Notes: generated by a model not told the origin, from the letters alone. A DNA stretch of 17,758 nucleotides from Actinomycetota bacterium (GCA_005788075.1 SXZC01000154.1:1-17758); one strand, 5' to 3'. Numbered from the stretch's first letter, positions 1-6,450 are shown. Numbers and translations: made by a program.

Positions 1-357
1 GATCATCAGTGACGCGCTCACCGAGTACTCCCACCAGCGCAGCGGGTTGGTGCCGCGCCCGAGGTTGGCGATGTACCAGCGCTCCGCGCCGGGCAGGGCG
101 CAGATGAGGTGGTCGGCCGCCGCCAGGAACAGGAAGATGGCGATGAAGGTGGCCAGCGGCACCTGCCACACCGGCTCGGTGCCCAGCACCGGGCTGCCGG
201 GCGGTCCGGTCATGTACGGGATGGTCACGCCGAGCGTGAACCCATTGGACAGCAGCAGGATCGCCACGCCCTGGGCCGCGTGCAGGATCGCCAGCGCGAT
301 GTTCCACTTGCGCAGGTTGGGCGCGGCCTGCTCGGGCGTCATGGCGTGCGCCGACAT
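1..357 (-). CDS. Heliorhodopsin, N-terminal part (cut by window edge)
   Basis: The first 119 residues of a seven-helix retinal protein are present; the rest, including the retinal lysine in helix 7, lies beyond position 1. I read the family from signatures in order. There is a first hydrophobic helix at about residues 18-37 with HAAQ at 26-29, then the loop motif GPPG at 51-54, a second helix at about 66-88 with H83, and RWWEYSVSASLMI at 107-119 opening helix 3. Compared from memory with heliorhodopsin 48C12, the offset is a constant 3: H26, H83 and E110 match H23, H80 and the Schiff-base counterion E107. Type-1 rhodopsins do not carry this RWxEYS block. Heliorhodopsins sit in the membrane with the N-terminus inside and are thought to be slow-photocycle sensors or regulators rather than pumps. 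ATG 357 is chosen because a TAAGGT hexamer lies 6 nt upstream, as expected for a leaderless mRNA. It is divergent from the RNA methyltransferase gene. Confidence 0.9.
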   Translation of the reverse strand, partial: MSAHAMTPEQAAPNLRKWNIALAILHAAQGVAILLLSNGFTLGVTIPYMTGPPGSPVLGTEPVWQVPLATFIAIFLFLAAADHLICALPGAERWYIANLGRGTNPLRWWEYSVSASLMI

Positions 358-363
358 GACATG

Positions 364-369
364 ACCTTA
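364..369 (-). promoter_or_regulatory. -10-like hexamer TAAGGT of the heliorhodopsin gene
   Basis: TAAGGT on the minus strand ends 6 nt before ATG 357, the spacing that would start transcription at or next to the start codon. No Shine-Dalgarno is present. It forms a perfect inverted repeat with the TAAGGT at 376-381. Confidence 0.55.
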
Positions 370-375
370 CCGCCA

Positions 376-381
376 TAAGGT
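376..381 (+). promoter_or_regulatory. -10-like hexamer TAAGGT of the RNA methyltransferase gene
   Basis: TAAGGT on the plus strand ends 6 nt before GTG 388, mirroring the heliorhodopsin element. The AAGG could also be read as a weak ribosome binding site, so the leaderless reading is not exclusive. Confidence 0.5.
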
Positions 382-387
382 GCCGAT

Positions 388-1194
388 GTGGACGACGACG
401 CCCTCAGGACGATGTTCGCGGGCCTGCGCGGCGAGGAGCGCCGCGTGCGCCGGCCGCCGCCCGACGGCCAGGGGGGGCTGCTGCTCGGCGAGGGCGCGCG
501 GGTGGTACAGCGGTGCATTGACGCCGGACATCACATGCGGGCCCTGCTGGTGAGCACGGCCTACAACGGCGCGCTGCCCTCCCCCGCCGTGCCCACCCTC
601 AGGCTCGACCCGGAGGAGATCCAGCGCCTCACCGGCTTCGGGGCAATGCGCGAGATGCTGGGCGCCTTCGACCGGCCGCCAGATCCCGTGGCGGCCGACG
701 TGCTGCCGCAGGCCCGGCGCGTGCTGGTGCTGGAGGGCGTGATGAACCCGTCGAACGTCGGCACCATCATCCGCAGCGCCACTGCGCTGGGCGTGGACGC
801 CACGCTCATCGGCCCCGGCTCCGCCGACCCCTTCGGCCGCCGGGCGCTTCGCACCAGCATGGGCGCCGCGCTGGTGCATCCCTGGGCCATCACGGCCGAC
901 CCCATGGCCGACCTGCGTGTTGCCGGCTTCGCCGTGCTGGCCCTCACCCCGGATGCCGCCGCCGTGCCCATGCCCGAGGCGATCGACCGCGTGGGCGACG
1001 CCCGCGTGGCGCTGCTGCTGGGCGCCGAGGGGCCCGGTCTCACCCCGGCCACCATCGCGGCCGCCGACGAGGCCGTGACAATCCCGATGGCAGAGGGCGT
1101 GGACAGCCTGAACGTGGCTGCGGCAGCCACGGTGGCCTGCTGGCTGCTGGCAGGAGCCGACGACGCGGCCCGCCAGCCCCGTTTGCCCGGATAG
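388..1194 (+). CDS. SpoU/TrmH-family RNA 2'-O-methyltransferase
   Basis: A 268-residue SPOUT methyltransferase that would move a methyl group from S-adenosylmethionine to a ribose 2'-OH in tRNA or rRNA. The three family motifs are in order. Motif 1 is NPSNVGTIIR at 120-129, with the N and R that carry catalysis. Motif 2 is LGAEGPGL at 211-218. Motif 3 is IPMAEGVDSLNVAAAATV at about 232-249, which makes the trefoil knot and binds SAM. Residues 1-100 look like the usual substrate-binding N-terminal extension (LLLGEGARVV at 31-40). GTG 388 is the first start after an in-frame TAA at 376-378 and is preceded by a leaderless-type TAAGGT. The target RNA cannot be told from sequence. TrmH/RlmB-like enzymes of this size are common, so I give no symbol. 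It diverges from the heliorhodopsin gene; no functional link is evident. Confidence 0.93.
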   Translation: MDDDALRTMFAGLRGEERRVRRPPPDGQGGLLLGEGARVVQRCIDAGHHMRALLVSTAYNGALPSPAVPTLRLDPEEIQRLTGFGAMREMLGAFDRPPDPVAADVLPQARRVLVLEGVMNPSNVGTIIRSATALGVDATLIGPGSADPFGRRALRTSMGAALVHPWAITADPMADLRVAGFAVLALTPDAAAVPMPEAIDRVGDARVALLLGAEGPGLTPATIAAADEAVTIPMAEGVDSLNVAAAATVACWLLAGADDAARQPRLPG

Positions 1195-1219
1195 CCTTCC
1201 GGCAACGCACCCCGCCCAC

Positions 1220-1224
1220 AGGAG
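1220..1224 (+). promoter_or_regulatory. Ribosome binding site of the beta-propeller protein
   Basis: AGGAG lies 6 nt before ATG 1231 and fixes that start. It contrasts with the leaderless-looking starts elsewhere in the window. Confidence 0.7.
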
Positions 1225-1230
1225 TTCCCA

Positions 1231-2595
1231 ATGCGCACCCGAGCCCTCATCGCCGCAGGCGCCGCCGTCACCGCCCTTGGCATCGCCACCACGGCGAGTG
1301 CCGCCGCCAACCTGGCCTACGGGTCCACCGTGGAGTACCCGCCCGGCCCCGGTCAGGCGATGGGCACCATGGCCACAGGCGCGGACGGCAACGTCTGGTA
1401 CTCGTACGCCAACCTCACGTCGCCGGGTGGCGGCCTGCGCGCGATGGCCACGGGCAGCAACCAGGTAGTGGCCTCCTATGCCATGCCGATCACCCTCTTC
1501 CCCCTCCCCTATCAGGACCCGGCCTCCCTGGTGAGCGGCCCTGACGGGCGCCTGTGGTTCACCCAGGGCGAGGGGCCGATCGCAACGACCATCCTCGGCG
1601 CCGTCACCACCAGCGGCACGTATTCCGCATATGCGCTGCCCGCGGGCACGGCGGCCACGGGCATCACCCCGGGGGCGAACAACGACATCTGGATCGTCGG
1701 CGGCTCGGCGATCCTCAACTCCACCGTCACCGGCACGATCCGTTCGTTCCCGCTGCCGGCGGGCGTCACCGCGCAGGGCGCACCCACGATCGGTCCGGAC
1801 GGCGCCGTGTGGTTCCCCGCCAGCCAGTCGGGGGCGGGTGCGCTCGGCCGCATGACCACCTCGGGGTCGGTGAGCGTATTCCCGCTCCCCATGCCCGCCG
1901 GGGCGAAGCCGGGCTGGAGCACCATGGCCACGGCCCTCGGGGTGAGCCCCACCAACGTGATCTGGGCCACCGTGGTCGCCGCCGATCCCATCGGCGATGC
2001 CTCGGTTGCGGCGATGGTGGCGAGCCAGACCACAGGGTCGATGGGCACCGTGGCGCCGCTGCCCAACTACAGCTGCCTCATGGAATGCGAGATCATCTCG
2101 GCATCCGACGGCAACGGCTGGACCACCTCGGGCAACACCATCCTGCGCGTGACCCCCGGCGGAATCGTGACGGCCTACACCGTGGTGACCAAGCCTGGCA
2201 ACGCGCAGCTGTCCGGCCTCATCGTCGGCCCCGACAAGAACCTCTGGTTCACCGATGGCGTCGGGGGCAACGTCGGTGAGCTCGCGATGCGCGGCGGCGC
2301 GCCCATCCCCGCACCCAAGGCCAGCATGATCAACGGCTACCGCAACAGCTCGGCCACGCGCGGCAAGAAGCTGCAGGTCATCTTCGAGGCCGGGCAGTCG
2401 GCCGCGGGGCAGTCGCGCATCACCATCTCGCGCAAGGGCACCACCGTGCAGCTGTGGAAGGGCAATGTGCGCCCGGGCACCACGCGCACGATCTCCGGCA
2501 CCGTGCCCAAGTCGTTCCCCAAGGGCACGGCCACCGTGGCGCTGGTCACGCCCAAGTCGGCGGGCAAGGCCAGCACGACGGTGACGGTTAAGTAG
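1231..2595 (+). CDS. Exported streptogramin-lyase-like (Vgb/NHL-type) beta-propeller protein
   Basis: A 454-residue protein with a clear Sec signal peptide: MRTR, a hydrophobic stretch at 5-21, and a likely AxA cleavage near residue 24. The mature part carries repeated propeller blades, each with a G-x-D/N-x-x-I/V/L-W-F/Y/I core: ADGNVWYSY at 51-59, GPDGRLWFTQ at 103-112, ANNDIWIVG at 149-157, GPDGAVWFPA at 188-197, and a later GPDKNLWFTDG. These alternate with strands ending in FPLP. The pattern is that of virginiamycin B lyase-like domains, which are very common in exported actinobacterial proteins of unknown function. The last ~100 residues (from about APIPAPKASM) look like a separate beta-rich domain, threonine-, serine- and lysine-rich and ending TVTVK. 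An antibiotic lyase activity should not be assumed. The gene sits 36 nt after the methyltransferase gene with its own AGGAG, so it may be cotranscribed. Its stop is only 2 nt from the 3' end of the convergent tRNA-Cys gene. Confidence 0.8.
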   Translation: MRTRALIAAGAAVTALGIATTASAAANLAYGSTVEYPPGPGQAMGTMATGADGNVWYSYANLTSPGGGLRAMATGSNQVVASYAMPITLFPLPYQDPASLVSGPDGRLWFTQGEGPIATTILGAVTTSGTYSAYALPAGTAATGITPGANNDIWIVGGSAILNSTVTGTIRSFPLPAGVTAQGAPTIGPDGAVWFPASQSGAGALGRMTTSGSVSVFPLPMPAGAKPGWSTMATALGVSPTNVIWATVVAADPIGDASVAAMVASQTTGSMGTVAPLPNYSCLMECEIISASDGNGWTTSGNTILRVTPGGIVTAYTVVTKPGNAQLSGLIVGPDKNLWFTDGVGGNVGELAMRGGAPIPAPKASMINGYRNSSATRGKKLQVIFEAGQSAAGQSRITISRKGTTVQLWKGNVRPGTTRTISGTVPKSFPKGTATVALVTPKSAGKASTTVTVK

Positions 2596-2597
2596 AG

Positions 2598-2669
2598 AGG
2601 CGACCACCGGAATCGAACCGGTTCATGTCGGTTTTGCAGACCGATGCGTTCCCACTTCGCCAGGTCGCC
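2598..2669 (-). tRNA. tRNA-Cys (GCA)
   Basis: A complete cloverleaf on the minus strand. Acceptor arms GGCGACC (2669-2663) and GGTCGCC (2605-2599) pair. The anticodon stem is TCGGT/ACCGA around the loop CTGCAAA, giving anticodon GCA. The T arm is ACCGG-TTCGATT-CCGGT. The unpaired base at 2598 reads U, the discriminator expected for tRNA-Cys. The 3' CCA is not encoded. Confidence 0.96.
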
Positions 2670-2680
2670 GTGGGGGCCTC

Positions 2681-2686
2681 AGGGTA
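2681..2686 (-). promoter_or_regulatory. -10-like TACCCT of tRNA-Cys
   Basis: TACCCT on the minus strand ends 11 nt before the mature tRNA 5' end. The tRNA-Gly gene has a similar hexamer at a similar distance. No convincing -35 is visible. Confidence 0.35.
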
Positions 2687-2762
2687 GGGCACGACGCCGC
2701 CAGTCGCCAGACAACGCCGGTGTCGCCCGTGCCGGCAGATACGTGGGCCTCCGTGGAACCGC

Positions 2763-2768
2763 TACGCT
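2763..2768 (+). promoter_or_regulatory. -10-like TACGCT of the first cysteine-rich secreted protein
   Basis: TACGCT ends 7 nt before GTG 2776, and no Shine-Dalgarno is present. This is the arrangement of a leaderless actinobacterial mRNA and supports the GTG as the start. Confidence 0.55.
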
Positions 2769-2775
2769 CTGCAGC

Positions 2776-3909
2776 GTGAACCCTCCCCGTAGTCACGCTC
2801 CCAGGCTCCGCTCGCGCATCGCGGGGCTCCTCGCCTCGCTCACCGTGGCCGCAGGGCTGCTCGTCGGAGCAGCCAGCGCCCAGGCCAAGCCCAGCGACCC
2901 GCCGGTCGACTTCCTGATGGAGGCAAGCGCCACCTCGGCCACCTTCACGCCGGTCGCAGGCGCACCGGGCGAGTACACGCTGGTGCTGCGTGGCGTCCCC
3001 TCCACCGTGGGGGTGTTCGAGCTCACCAAGGCCGAGGTCTCGGCGTCGCTGCCGACCAAGTTCTTCATGGCCTACTGGACCGGCTACGGCGACAGGACCG
3101 GCCAGTTCACGGCCAACCCGCCGCGCGCGGTGTTGCGCACCGCCGACGGCAGTGGCGGCGGCGAGGAAGTGGTGGTGCGCCTGCGCGACGGATCGCAGAA
3201 GGGCACGACCCTGAGTTTCGATGCGGAGGTCATCACCAACCCCGCGGTGTGGGACCAGCTCGAGGCGAAGGTCGACCGCGTGGATGAGACCACCCCGCCC
3301 GGGCAGCCTGCTCCCGATCTCGAGCCGGCGGAGATGACGAACGTGGAGATGTTCGTGGACATGCCACGGACCATCACCCAGCCCAAGGCCACGCCCGCTC
3401 CCGCTGCGCCCGGGACCACCACCACGCCCTCGGCGCGCAAGGCGGAGAACCAAAACGAATGGCGCGATTGGTGCAGACAGTTCGATGACAGGGGCTGGTC
3501 AACTGGTAATGCGCCCTGCGAGTCGCACACCAGTCCGCAGCAGTGGATGCCGAACGGCGGCACCTGCAACGGCGTCCGCTCCAGCCGGCTGCGCAACTGC
3601 TGGGGGAACATCCCGAATTTCTGTCGCGTTCGAGTCGGAAGCATGTTCCGGAATTTCGTCAACGGCAGTGGTCTTGCCTACGACCGAGTGGGGGTGGTGG
3701 ATCTCGGGAACTACTTCTTCCGGGCGGGGGATTACGGTCTGGATCGGGCCGACCCCATAGACACCCAAGGGAGGTTCGACCGCTCAAGGTGCTTCGGTTA
3801 CTACTCCGAGGGGTGGTACGGCGTCGGCCCGGGAGCCGTGACCTTCTACACCACGTCCCGGTGTACCTGGTTCATGGCGAAGTGGTCGACCAACGGAAGA
3901 TGCTGGTGA
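2776..3909 (+). CDS. Exported two-domain cysteine-rich protein, copy 1
   Basis: A 377-residue protein of unknown function. The open frame continues upstream through the tRNA-Cys gene, but GTG 2776 gives a proper signal peptide (RSRIAGLLASLTVAAGLLVG, then ASAQAKPSD) and has a -10-like hexamer 7 nt before it. The N-terminal domain (about 37-190) is beta-rich and distantly recalls secreted domains with a 'TLxLxGVxxxxxxF...PP.AVL' pattern; I would not name it. A Pro/Thr/Ala linker follows (PKATPAPAAPGTTTTPSARK). The C-terminal domain (about 225-377) is rich in Trp, Tyr, Phe and Asn and holds all eight cysteines of the mature protein, which suggests disulfides outside the cell. The C-terminal coding part uses noticeably more A/T-ending codons than its neighbours. 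The gene overlaps copy 2 by 4 nt (GTGA). Confidence 0.8.
   Translation: MNPPRSHAPRLRSRIAGLLASLTVAAGLLVGAASAQAKPSDPPVDFLMEASATSATFTPVAGAPGEYTLVLRGVPSTVGVFELTKAEVSASLPTKFFMAYWTGYGDRTGQFTANPPRAVLRTADGSGGGEEVVVRLRDGSQKGTTLSFDAEVITNPAVWDQLEAKVDRVDETTPPGQPAPDLEPAEMTNVEMFVDMPRTITQPKATPAPAAPGTTTTPSARKAENQNEWRDWCRQFDDRGWSTGNAPCESHTSPQQWMPNGGTCNGVRSSRLRNCWGNIPNFCRVRVGSMFRNFVNGSGLAYDRVGVVDLGNYFFRAGDYGLDRADPIDTQGRFDRSRCFGYYSEGWYGVGPGAVTFYTTSRCTWFMAKWSTNGRCW
2815..3452 (+). repeat. Direct repeat, unit 1 (of the duplicated secreted genes)
   Basis: 638 bp that align without any gap to 3930-4567 (constant offset 1115). They cover the signal peptide core, the N-terminal domain and the linker. Only scattered substitutions separate the two copies. 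Confidence 0.9.
3895..3899 (+). promoter_or_regulatory. Ribosome binding site deciding the start of copy 2
   Basis: GGAAG lies 6 nt before GTG 3906, which overlaps the TGA of copy 1. The spacing to the alternative ATG 3912 is 12 nt, so GTG 3906 is preferred. Confidence 0.45.
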
Positions 3910-4958
3910 GCATGCTGCCGCCGGTGCCGCGCATCGCGGGGCTCCTCGCCTCGCTCACCGTGGCCGCAGGGCTGCTCATCGGGGCAGCGGGCGGGAACGC
4001 GCACCCCAGCGATCCCCAGGCGGACTTCCTGATGGAAGCGAGCGCCACCTCGGCCACCTTCACGCCGGTCGCAGGCGCACCGGGCGAGTACACGCTGGTG
4101 CTGCGCGGGGTGCCCTCCACGGTGGGGGTCTTCGAGCTCACCAGGGCCGGGGACACCGCGTCGTTGCCGACCAAGTTCTTCATGGCCTACTGGATCGGCT
4201 ACGGCGACAGGACCGGCCAGTTCACGGCCAACCCGCCGCGCGCGGTGTTGCGCGCCGCCGACGGCAGTGGTGGCGGCGAGGAAGTGGTGGTGCGCCTGCG
4301 CGACGGATCGCAGCAGGGAAGGACCCTGAGGTTCGATGCGCAGGTCATCACCAGCCCCGCGGAATGGGACCAGCTCGAGGCGAAGGTCGACCGGGTGGAT
4401 GAGACCACCCCGCCCGGGCAGCCTGCTCCCGAACTCGAGCCGACGGAAATGACGAACGTGGAGATGTTCGTGGACATGCCACGGACCATCACCCAGCCCA
4501 AGGCCACGCCCGCTCCCGCTGCGCCCGGGACCACCACCACGCCATCGGCACGCAGGGCGGAGAACCAGACTCAGAGGTGGATGCCGAACGGTGGCACCTG
4601 TCGCGGCGTCAACTCCAGCCGACTGCGCAACTGCTGGGAGAACATCCCGAACTTTTCAACATACTTCCGCCACGCCCCCACGCAACTTGTTTGCAGGAAT
4701 GGATTCCGGAATTTCGTCGATGGCAGGGGCTTTGCCTATAACAGCGTCGGAGAGGTGGACCTCGGGAGGTACTTCTTCCAGTCGGGGAACTGGGGCCTCG
4801 GTCGGGCCGGCAATGTCGCGCGAATCGACTGGCCAAGGTGCTTCTACTACTACTCAACGGGTTGGTACGGCATCGGTCCGAGAGCCGTGACCTTCTACAC
4901 AACGTCCAGGTGCACGTGGTTCATGGCGAAGTGGTCGACCAACGGCAGGTGCTGGTAA
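3906..4958 (+). CDS. Exported two-domain cysteine-rich protein, copy 2
   Basis: A 350-residue paralogue of the preceding protein, made by tandem duplication. Start candidates are ATG 3900, GTG 3906 and ATG 3912. I choose GTG 3906 for its GTGA overlap with copy 1 and the GGAAG spacing, which imply translational coupling. The signal peptide is again RIAGLLASLTVAAGLL, ending near NAHPSD. The N-terminal domain and linker are almost the same as in copy 1. The C-terminal domain has diverged: 27 residues present in copy 1 (its two cysteines WCR and APCES) are missing, and a short insertion lies around STYFRHAPTQLVC. Six cysteines remain. The final block (AVTFYTTSRCTWFMAKWSTN, then GRCW) is identical in both proteins, so it is probably the functional core. 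Function unknown; perhaps a surface or secreted binding protein. Confidence 0.8.
   Translation: MSMLPPVPRIAGLLASLTVAAGLLIGAAGGNAHPSDPQADFLMEASATSATFTPVAGAPGEYTLVLRGVPSTVGVFELTRAGDTASLPTKFFMAYWIGYGDRTGQFTANPPRAVLRAADGSGGGEEVVVRLRDGSQQGRTLRFDAQVITSPAEWDQLEAKVDRVDETTPPGQPAPELEPTEMTNVEMFVDMPRTITQPKATPAPAAPGTTTTPSARRAENQTQRWMPNGGTCRGVNSSRLRNCWENIPNFSTYFRHAPTQLVCRNGFRNFVDGRGFAYNSVGEVDLGRYFFQSGNWGLGRAGNVARIDWPRCFYYYSTGWYGIGPRAVTFYTTSRCTWFMAKWSTNGRCW
3930..4567 (+). repeat. Direct repeat, unit 2 (of the duplicated secreted genes)
   Basis: Partner of 2815-3452, gap-free over 638 bp. Beyond 4567 the copies differ by an 81-bp in-frame deletion (offset changes from 1115 to 1034 at the shared TGGATGCCG) and by stronger divergence. 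Confidence 0.9.
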
Positions 4959-5023
4959 CCGCCCGCACGTCAGGCCGGCACTCGGGCTAGGGCACCGGGA
5001 GCGCCGTCGCCAGAGCGCGGGGG

Positions 5024-5029
5024 TACGCT
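5024..5029 (+). promoter_or_regulatory. -10-like TACGCT of the PAP2 phosphatase gene
   Basis: TACGCT ends 6 nt before ATG 5036 with no Shine-Dalgarno between, a leaderless arrangement. It is the same hexamer as before GTG 2776. Confidence 0.55.
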
Positions 5030-5035
5030 CGCGAC

Positions 5036-5734
5036 ATGAAGGACCCCTCTGCCGTGCGCGCAGTTCGCCTGCTGCTCATCGCCGCCGCGGCGGCCGGGGC
5101 GGTGCTGCTGGGCCTCGCGGCCATCATCCTCGCCGGGGGATCCCAGCCCCTGGGCATCGACCACTGGGTGCATGACCGCGCGGCCGACCTGGCCAACGAC
5201 GGCGTCATCACCGTCGGCCGCGGCATCACCCACATGGGCGATTCGCTGGTGGCGTGGATCACCGCCGGCGTGGTGACGGTCGCGCTGCTGGCGTTCCGCA
5301 AGTGGCCGCACGCCATCGCGGTGGGCGGGGGCATGCTGCTGGCCATCGGAATCGTGCGGGTCGGCAAGTTGGTGGTGGAGCGTGCGCGGCCGCTCGATGC
5401 CGTGGCCCCTGGCAGCGGCACGTCGTTCCCCTCGGGCCACTCCACCTACGGGGTGATGTGGCTGGTGCTCGGCATCGTGGCCACGCTGGTGATCCCGGCG
5501 CTGCGCGGCAGGCGGTGGCCGGTGGTGCTGGGGGCGGTGATCACGCTGCTCATACCGATCACGCGGGTGTACCTGCGTCCCCACTGGTTCACCGACGTCA
5601 TCGGCGGCCTCAGCGCCGGCACGGTGGCGTTCGCCCTGGCAGCTGCACTTGGCATCGCGTTGTGGATGCGGCGGAACCAGAGGCCAGACGCAGCGAGGCC
5701 CCGTGATGACGGGGCCTCGGCGAGGAGCGGATGA
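5036..5734 (+). CDS. PAP2-family membrane phosphatase
   Basis: A 232-residue integral membrane acid phosphatase, probably acting on a lipid phosphate or pyrophosphate such as phosphatidate, phosphatidylglycerol phosphate or undecaprenyl pyrophosphate, at the outer face of the membrane. All three PAP2 signature motifs are intact: K111-x6-RP ending at 119, PSGH at 132-135, and R177-x5-H183-x3-D187. H183 is the expected nucleophile and H135 the acid/base. About six hydrophobic helices are visible (10-33, 76-87, 98-111, 139-155, 163-176, 189-208). The start is set by the TACGCT 6 nt upstream. The last ~20 residues are hydrophilic and are encoded by a hairpin and by the antisense of the tRNA-Gly 3' end, so this tail may be a by-product of the genomic overlap. 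Substrate specificity cannot be told. Confidence 0.92.
   Translation: MKDPSAVRAVRLLLIAAAAAGAVLLGLAAIILAGGSQPLGIDHWVHDRAADLANDGVITVGRGITHMGDSLVAWITAGVVTVALLAFRKWPHAIAVGGGMLLAIGIVRVGKLVVERARPLDAVAPGSGTSFPSGHSTYGVMWLVLGIVATLVIPALRGRRWPVVLGAVITLLIPITRVYLRPHWFTDVIGGLSAGTVAFALAAALGIALWMRRNQRPDAARPRDDGASARSG
5694..5719. terminator. Strong hairpin between PAP2 and tRNA-Gly
   Basis: An 11-bp perfect stem, CGAGGCCCCGT with ACGGGGCCTCG, around a GATG loop. It lies 6 nt beyond the tRNA-Gly 3' end on the minus strand, so it is well placed to end tRNA transcription. It is inside the PAP2 reading frame and may act in both directions. No U tract follows on either strand. Confidence 0.55.
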
Positions 5735-5799
5735 AGGGACTCGAACCCTCGACCTTCTGCATGGCAAGCAGACGCTCTAGCCAACTGAGCTACATCCGC
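5726..5799 (-). tRNA. tRNA-Gly (GCC)
   Basis: Cloverleaf on the minus strand. Acceptor GCGGATG (5799-5793) pairs with CATCCGC (5733-5727). The D arm is GCTC...GAGC, the anticodon stem TCTGC/GCAGA with loop TTGCCAT (anticodon GCC), and the T arm GAGGG-TTCGAGT-CCCTT. The discriminator at 5726 is U. CCA is not encoded. It overlaps the last 9 nt of the PAP2 gene on the other strand. Confidence 0.96.
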
Positions 5800-5811
5800 G
5801 AAGCGGCGCGG

Positions 5812-5817
5812 AGACTA
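5812..5817 (-). promoter_or_regulatory. -10-like TAGTCT of tRNA-Gly
   Basis: TAGTCT on the minus strand ends 12 nt before the mature tRNA 5' end, close to the 11 nt seen at tRNA-Cys. No -35 is visible. Confidence 0.35.
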
Positions 5818-5850
5818 GCAGCCGTTGGGGGCGGGGCGCGCCCCGAGGGG

Positions 5851-6411
5851 TCAGGTCGTCGGGAGGATGCGTGCCACGAACTGGACGAAGTTGGTCGTGT
5901 CGGGCTCACGCTGGTAGTTCACCTTCGCCCAGCCGACATCGGACGTCATCACGGTATGTGAGCTCGAGCCGGGCTGCGACGCCCCTGGGCACATCGTGTG
6001 CGTGAGCTTGACGGCCACCCCCATGCACGGGCGCCCGACGCTCGGATTCATCAGCTGGAAGTACGCCTGGGCGGTGGGCTCGTTCACGCGGTTCAGGGAG
6101 CCCTCGATGTCGAACTTGGCGAGCGCCCCGCTGCTCCAGCCGCGGATCACGCCCGACGCCCCCGGGGCGAGCTCGAGGGTCGTCATGCCGAGCTCCTTGC
6201 CATCGGCGCGCACCGTCACCGCCTCTTGGAGGTCGTTCGTGAACGCCACGAGCACGCACCGGTAGACGGAACTGGGGCAGCTGGTGGAGGCCGCCCGCGT
6301 GGTTTCCGTGGTGCTCTCGCTCGACGAACCGCACCCCCACGCGAGGAGCGGCAGGGCCACGGCGAGCGCAGCCGTGGCGAGGGAGCGGCGGGGGACTGTC
6401 AGGCGGGTCAT
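5851..6411 (-). CDS. Small lipoprotein of unknown function
   Basis: A 186-residue lipoprotein. The signal peptide MTRLTVPRRSLATAALAVAL leads to a lipobox, LLAWGC, with the lipidated cysteine at 27, followed by a Ser/Thr/Glu-rich spacer. The mature domain (about 45-186) is beta-rich with four further cysteines (SCPSSVYRCV, RPCMG, TMCPG), which suggests two disulfides. I do not recognise a family. ATG 6411 is preferred over the in-frame start 21 nt upstream because GGAG sits 5 nt before it. The gene lies 39 nt after the Nif3-like gene in the same direction, so it could be the last gene of that operon. It is exported and anchored to the outer face of the cytoplasmic membrane. Confidence 0.75.
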   Translation of the reverse strand: MTRLTVPRRSLATAALAVALPLLAWGCGSSSESTTETTRAASTSCPSSVYRCVLVAFTNDLQEAVTVRADGKELGMTTLELAPGASGVIRGWSSGALAKFDIEGSLNRVNEPTAQAYFQLMNPSVGRPCMGVAVKLTHTMCPGASQPGSSSHTVMTSDVGWAKVNYQREPDTTNFVQFVARILPTT

Positions 6412-6450
6412 GTCGGCTCCAGGGGGATGCACGCGGCACGGCCGTGGTGA

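Noticed and set aside
1..357. Type-1 (bacteriorhodopsin-like) rhodopsin or a generic membrane protein
   Set aside because: The H26/H83/E110 pattern and the GPPG and RWWEYS blocks are heliorhodopsin features not found in type-1 proteins.
367..2607. A 746-codon open frame on the minus strand
   Set aside because: It runs antisense to the clear methyltransferase and beta-propeller genes and encodes a Gly/Arg/His/Ala-rich sequence with no domain; it is a by-product of high GC.
2644..2775. Longer N-terminus for cysteine-rich copy 1
   Set aside because: It would lie within the tRNA-Cys gene and hide the signal peptide; GTG 2776 has a -10-like hexamer at the right distance.
3543..3905. Longer N-terminus for cysteine-rich copy 2
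   Set aside because: The extension is an out-of-frame reading of copy 1; the signal peptide begins after 3906.
5832..5845. Palindrome CGGGGCGCGCCCCG after the lipoprotein stop as a terminator
   Set aside because: It has no loop of its own and no U tract; it may be a chance GC palindrome, so it is not listed as a feature.
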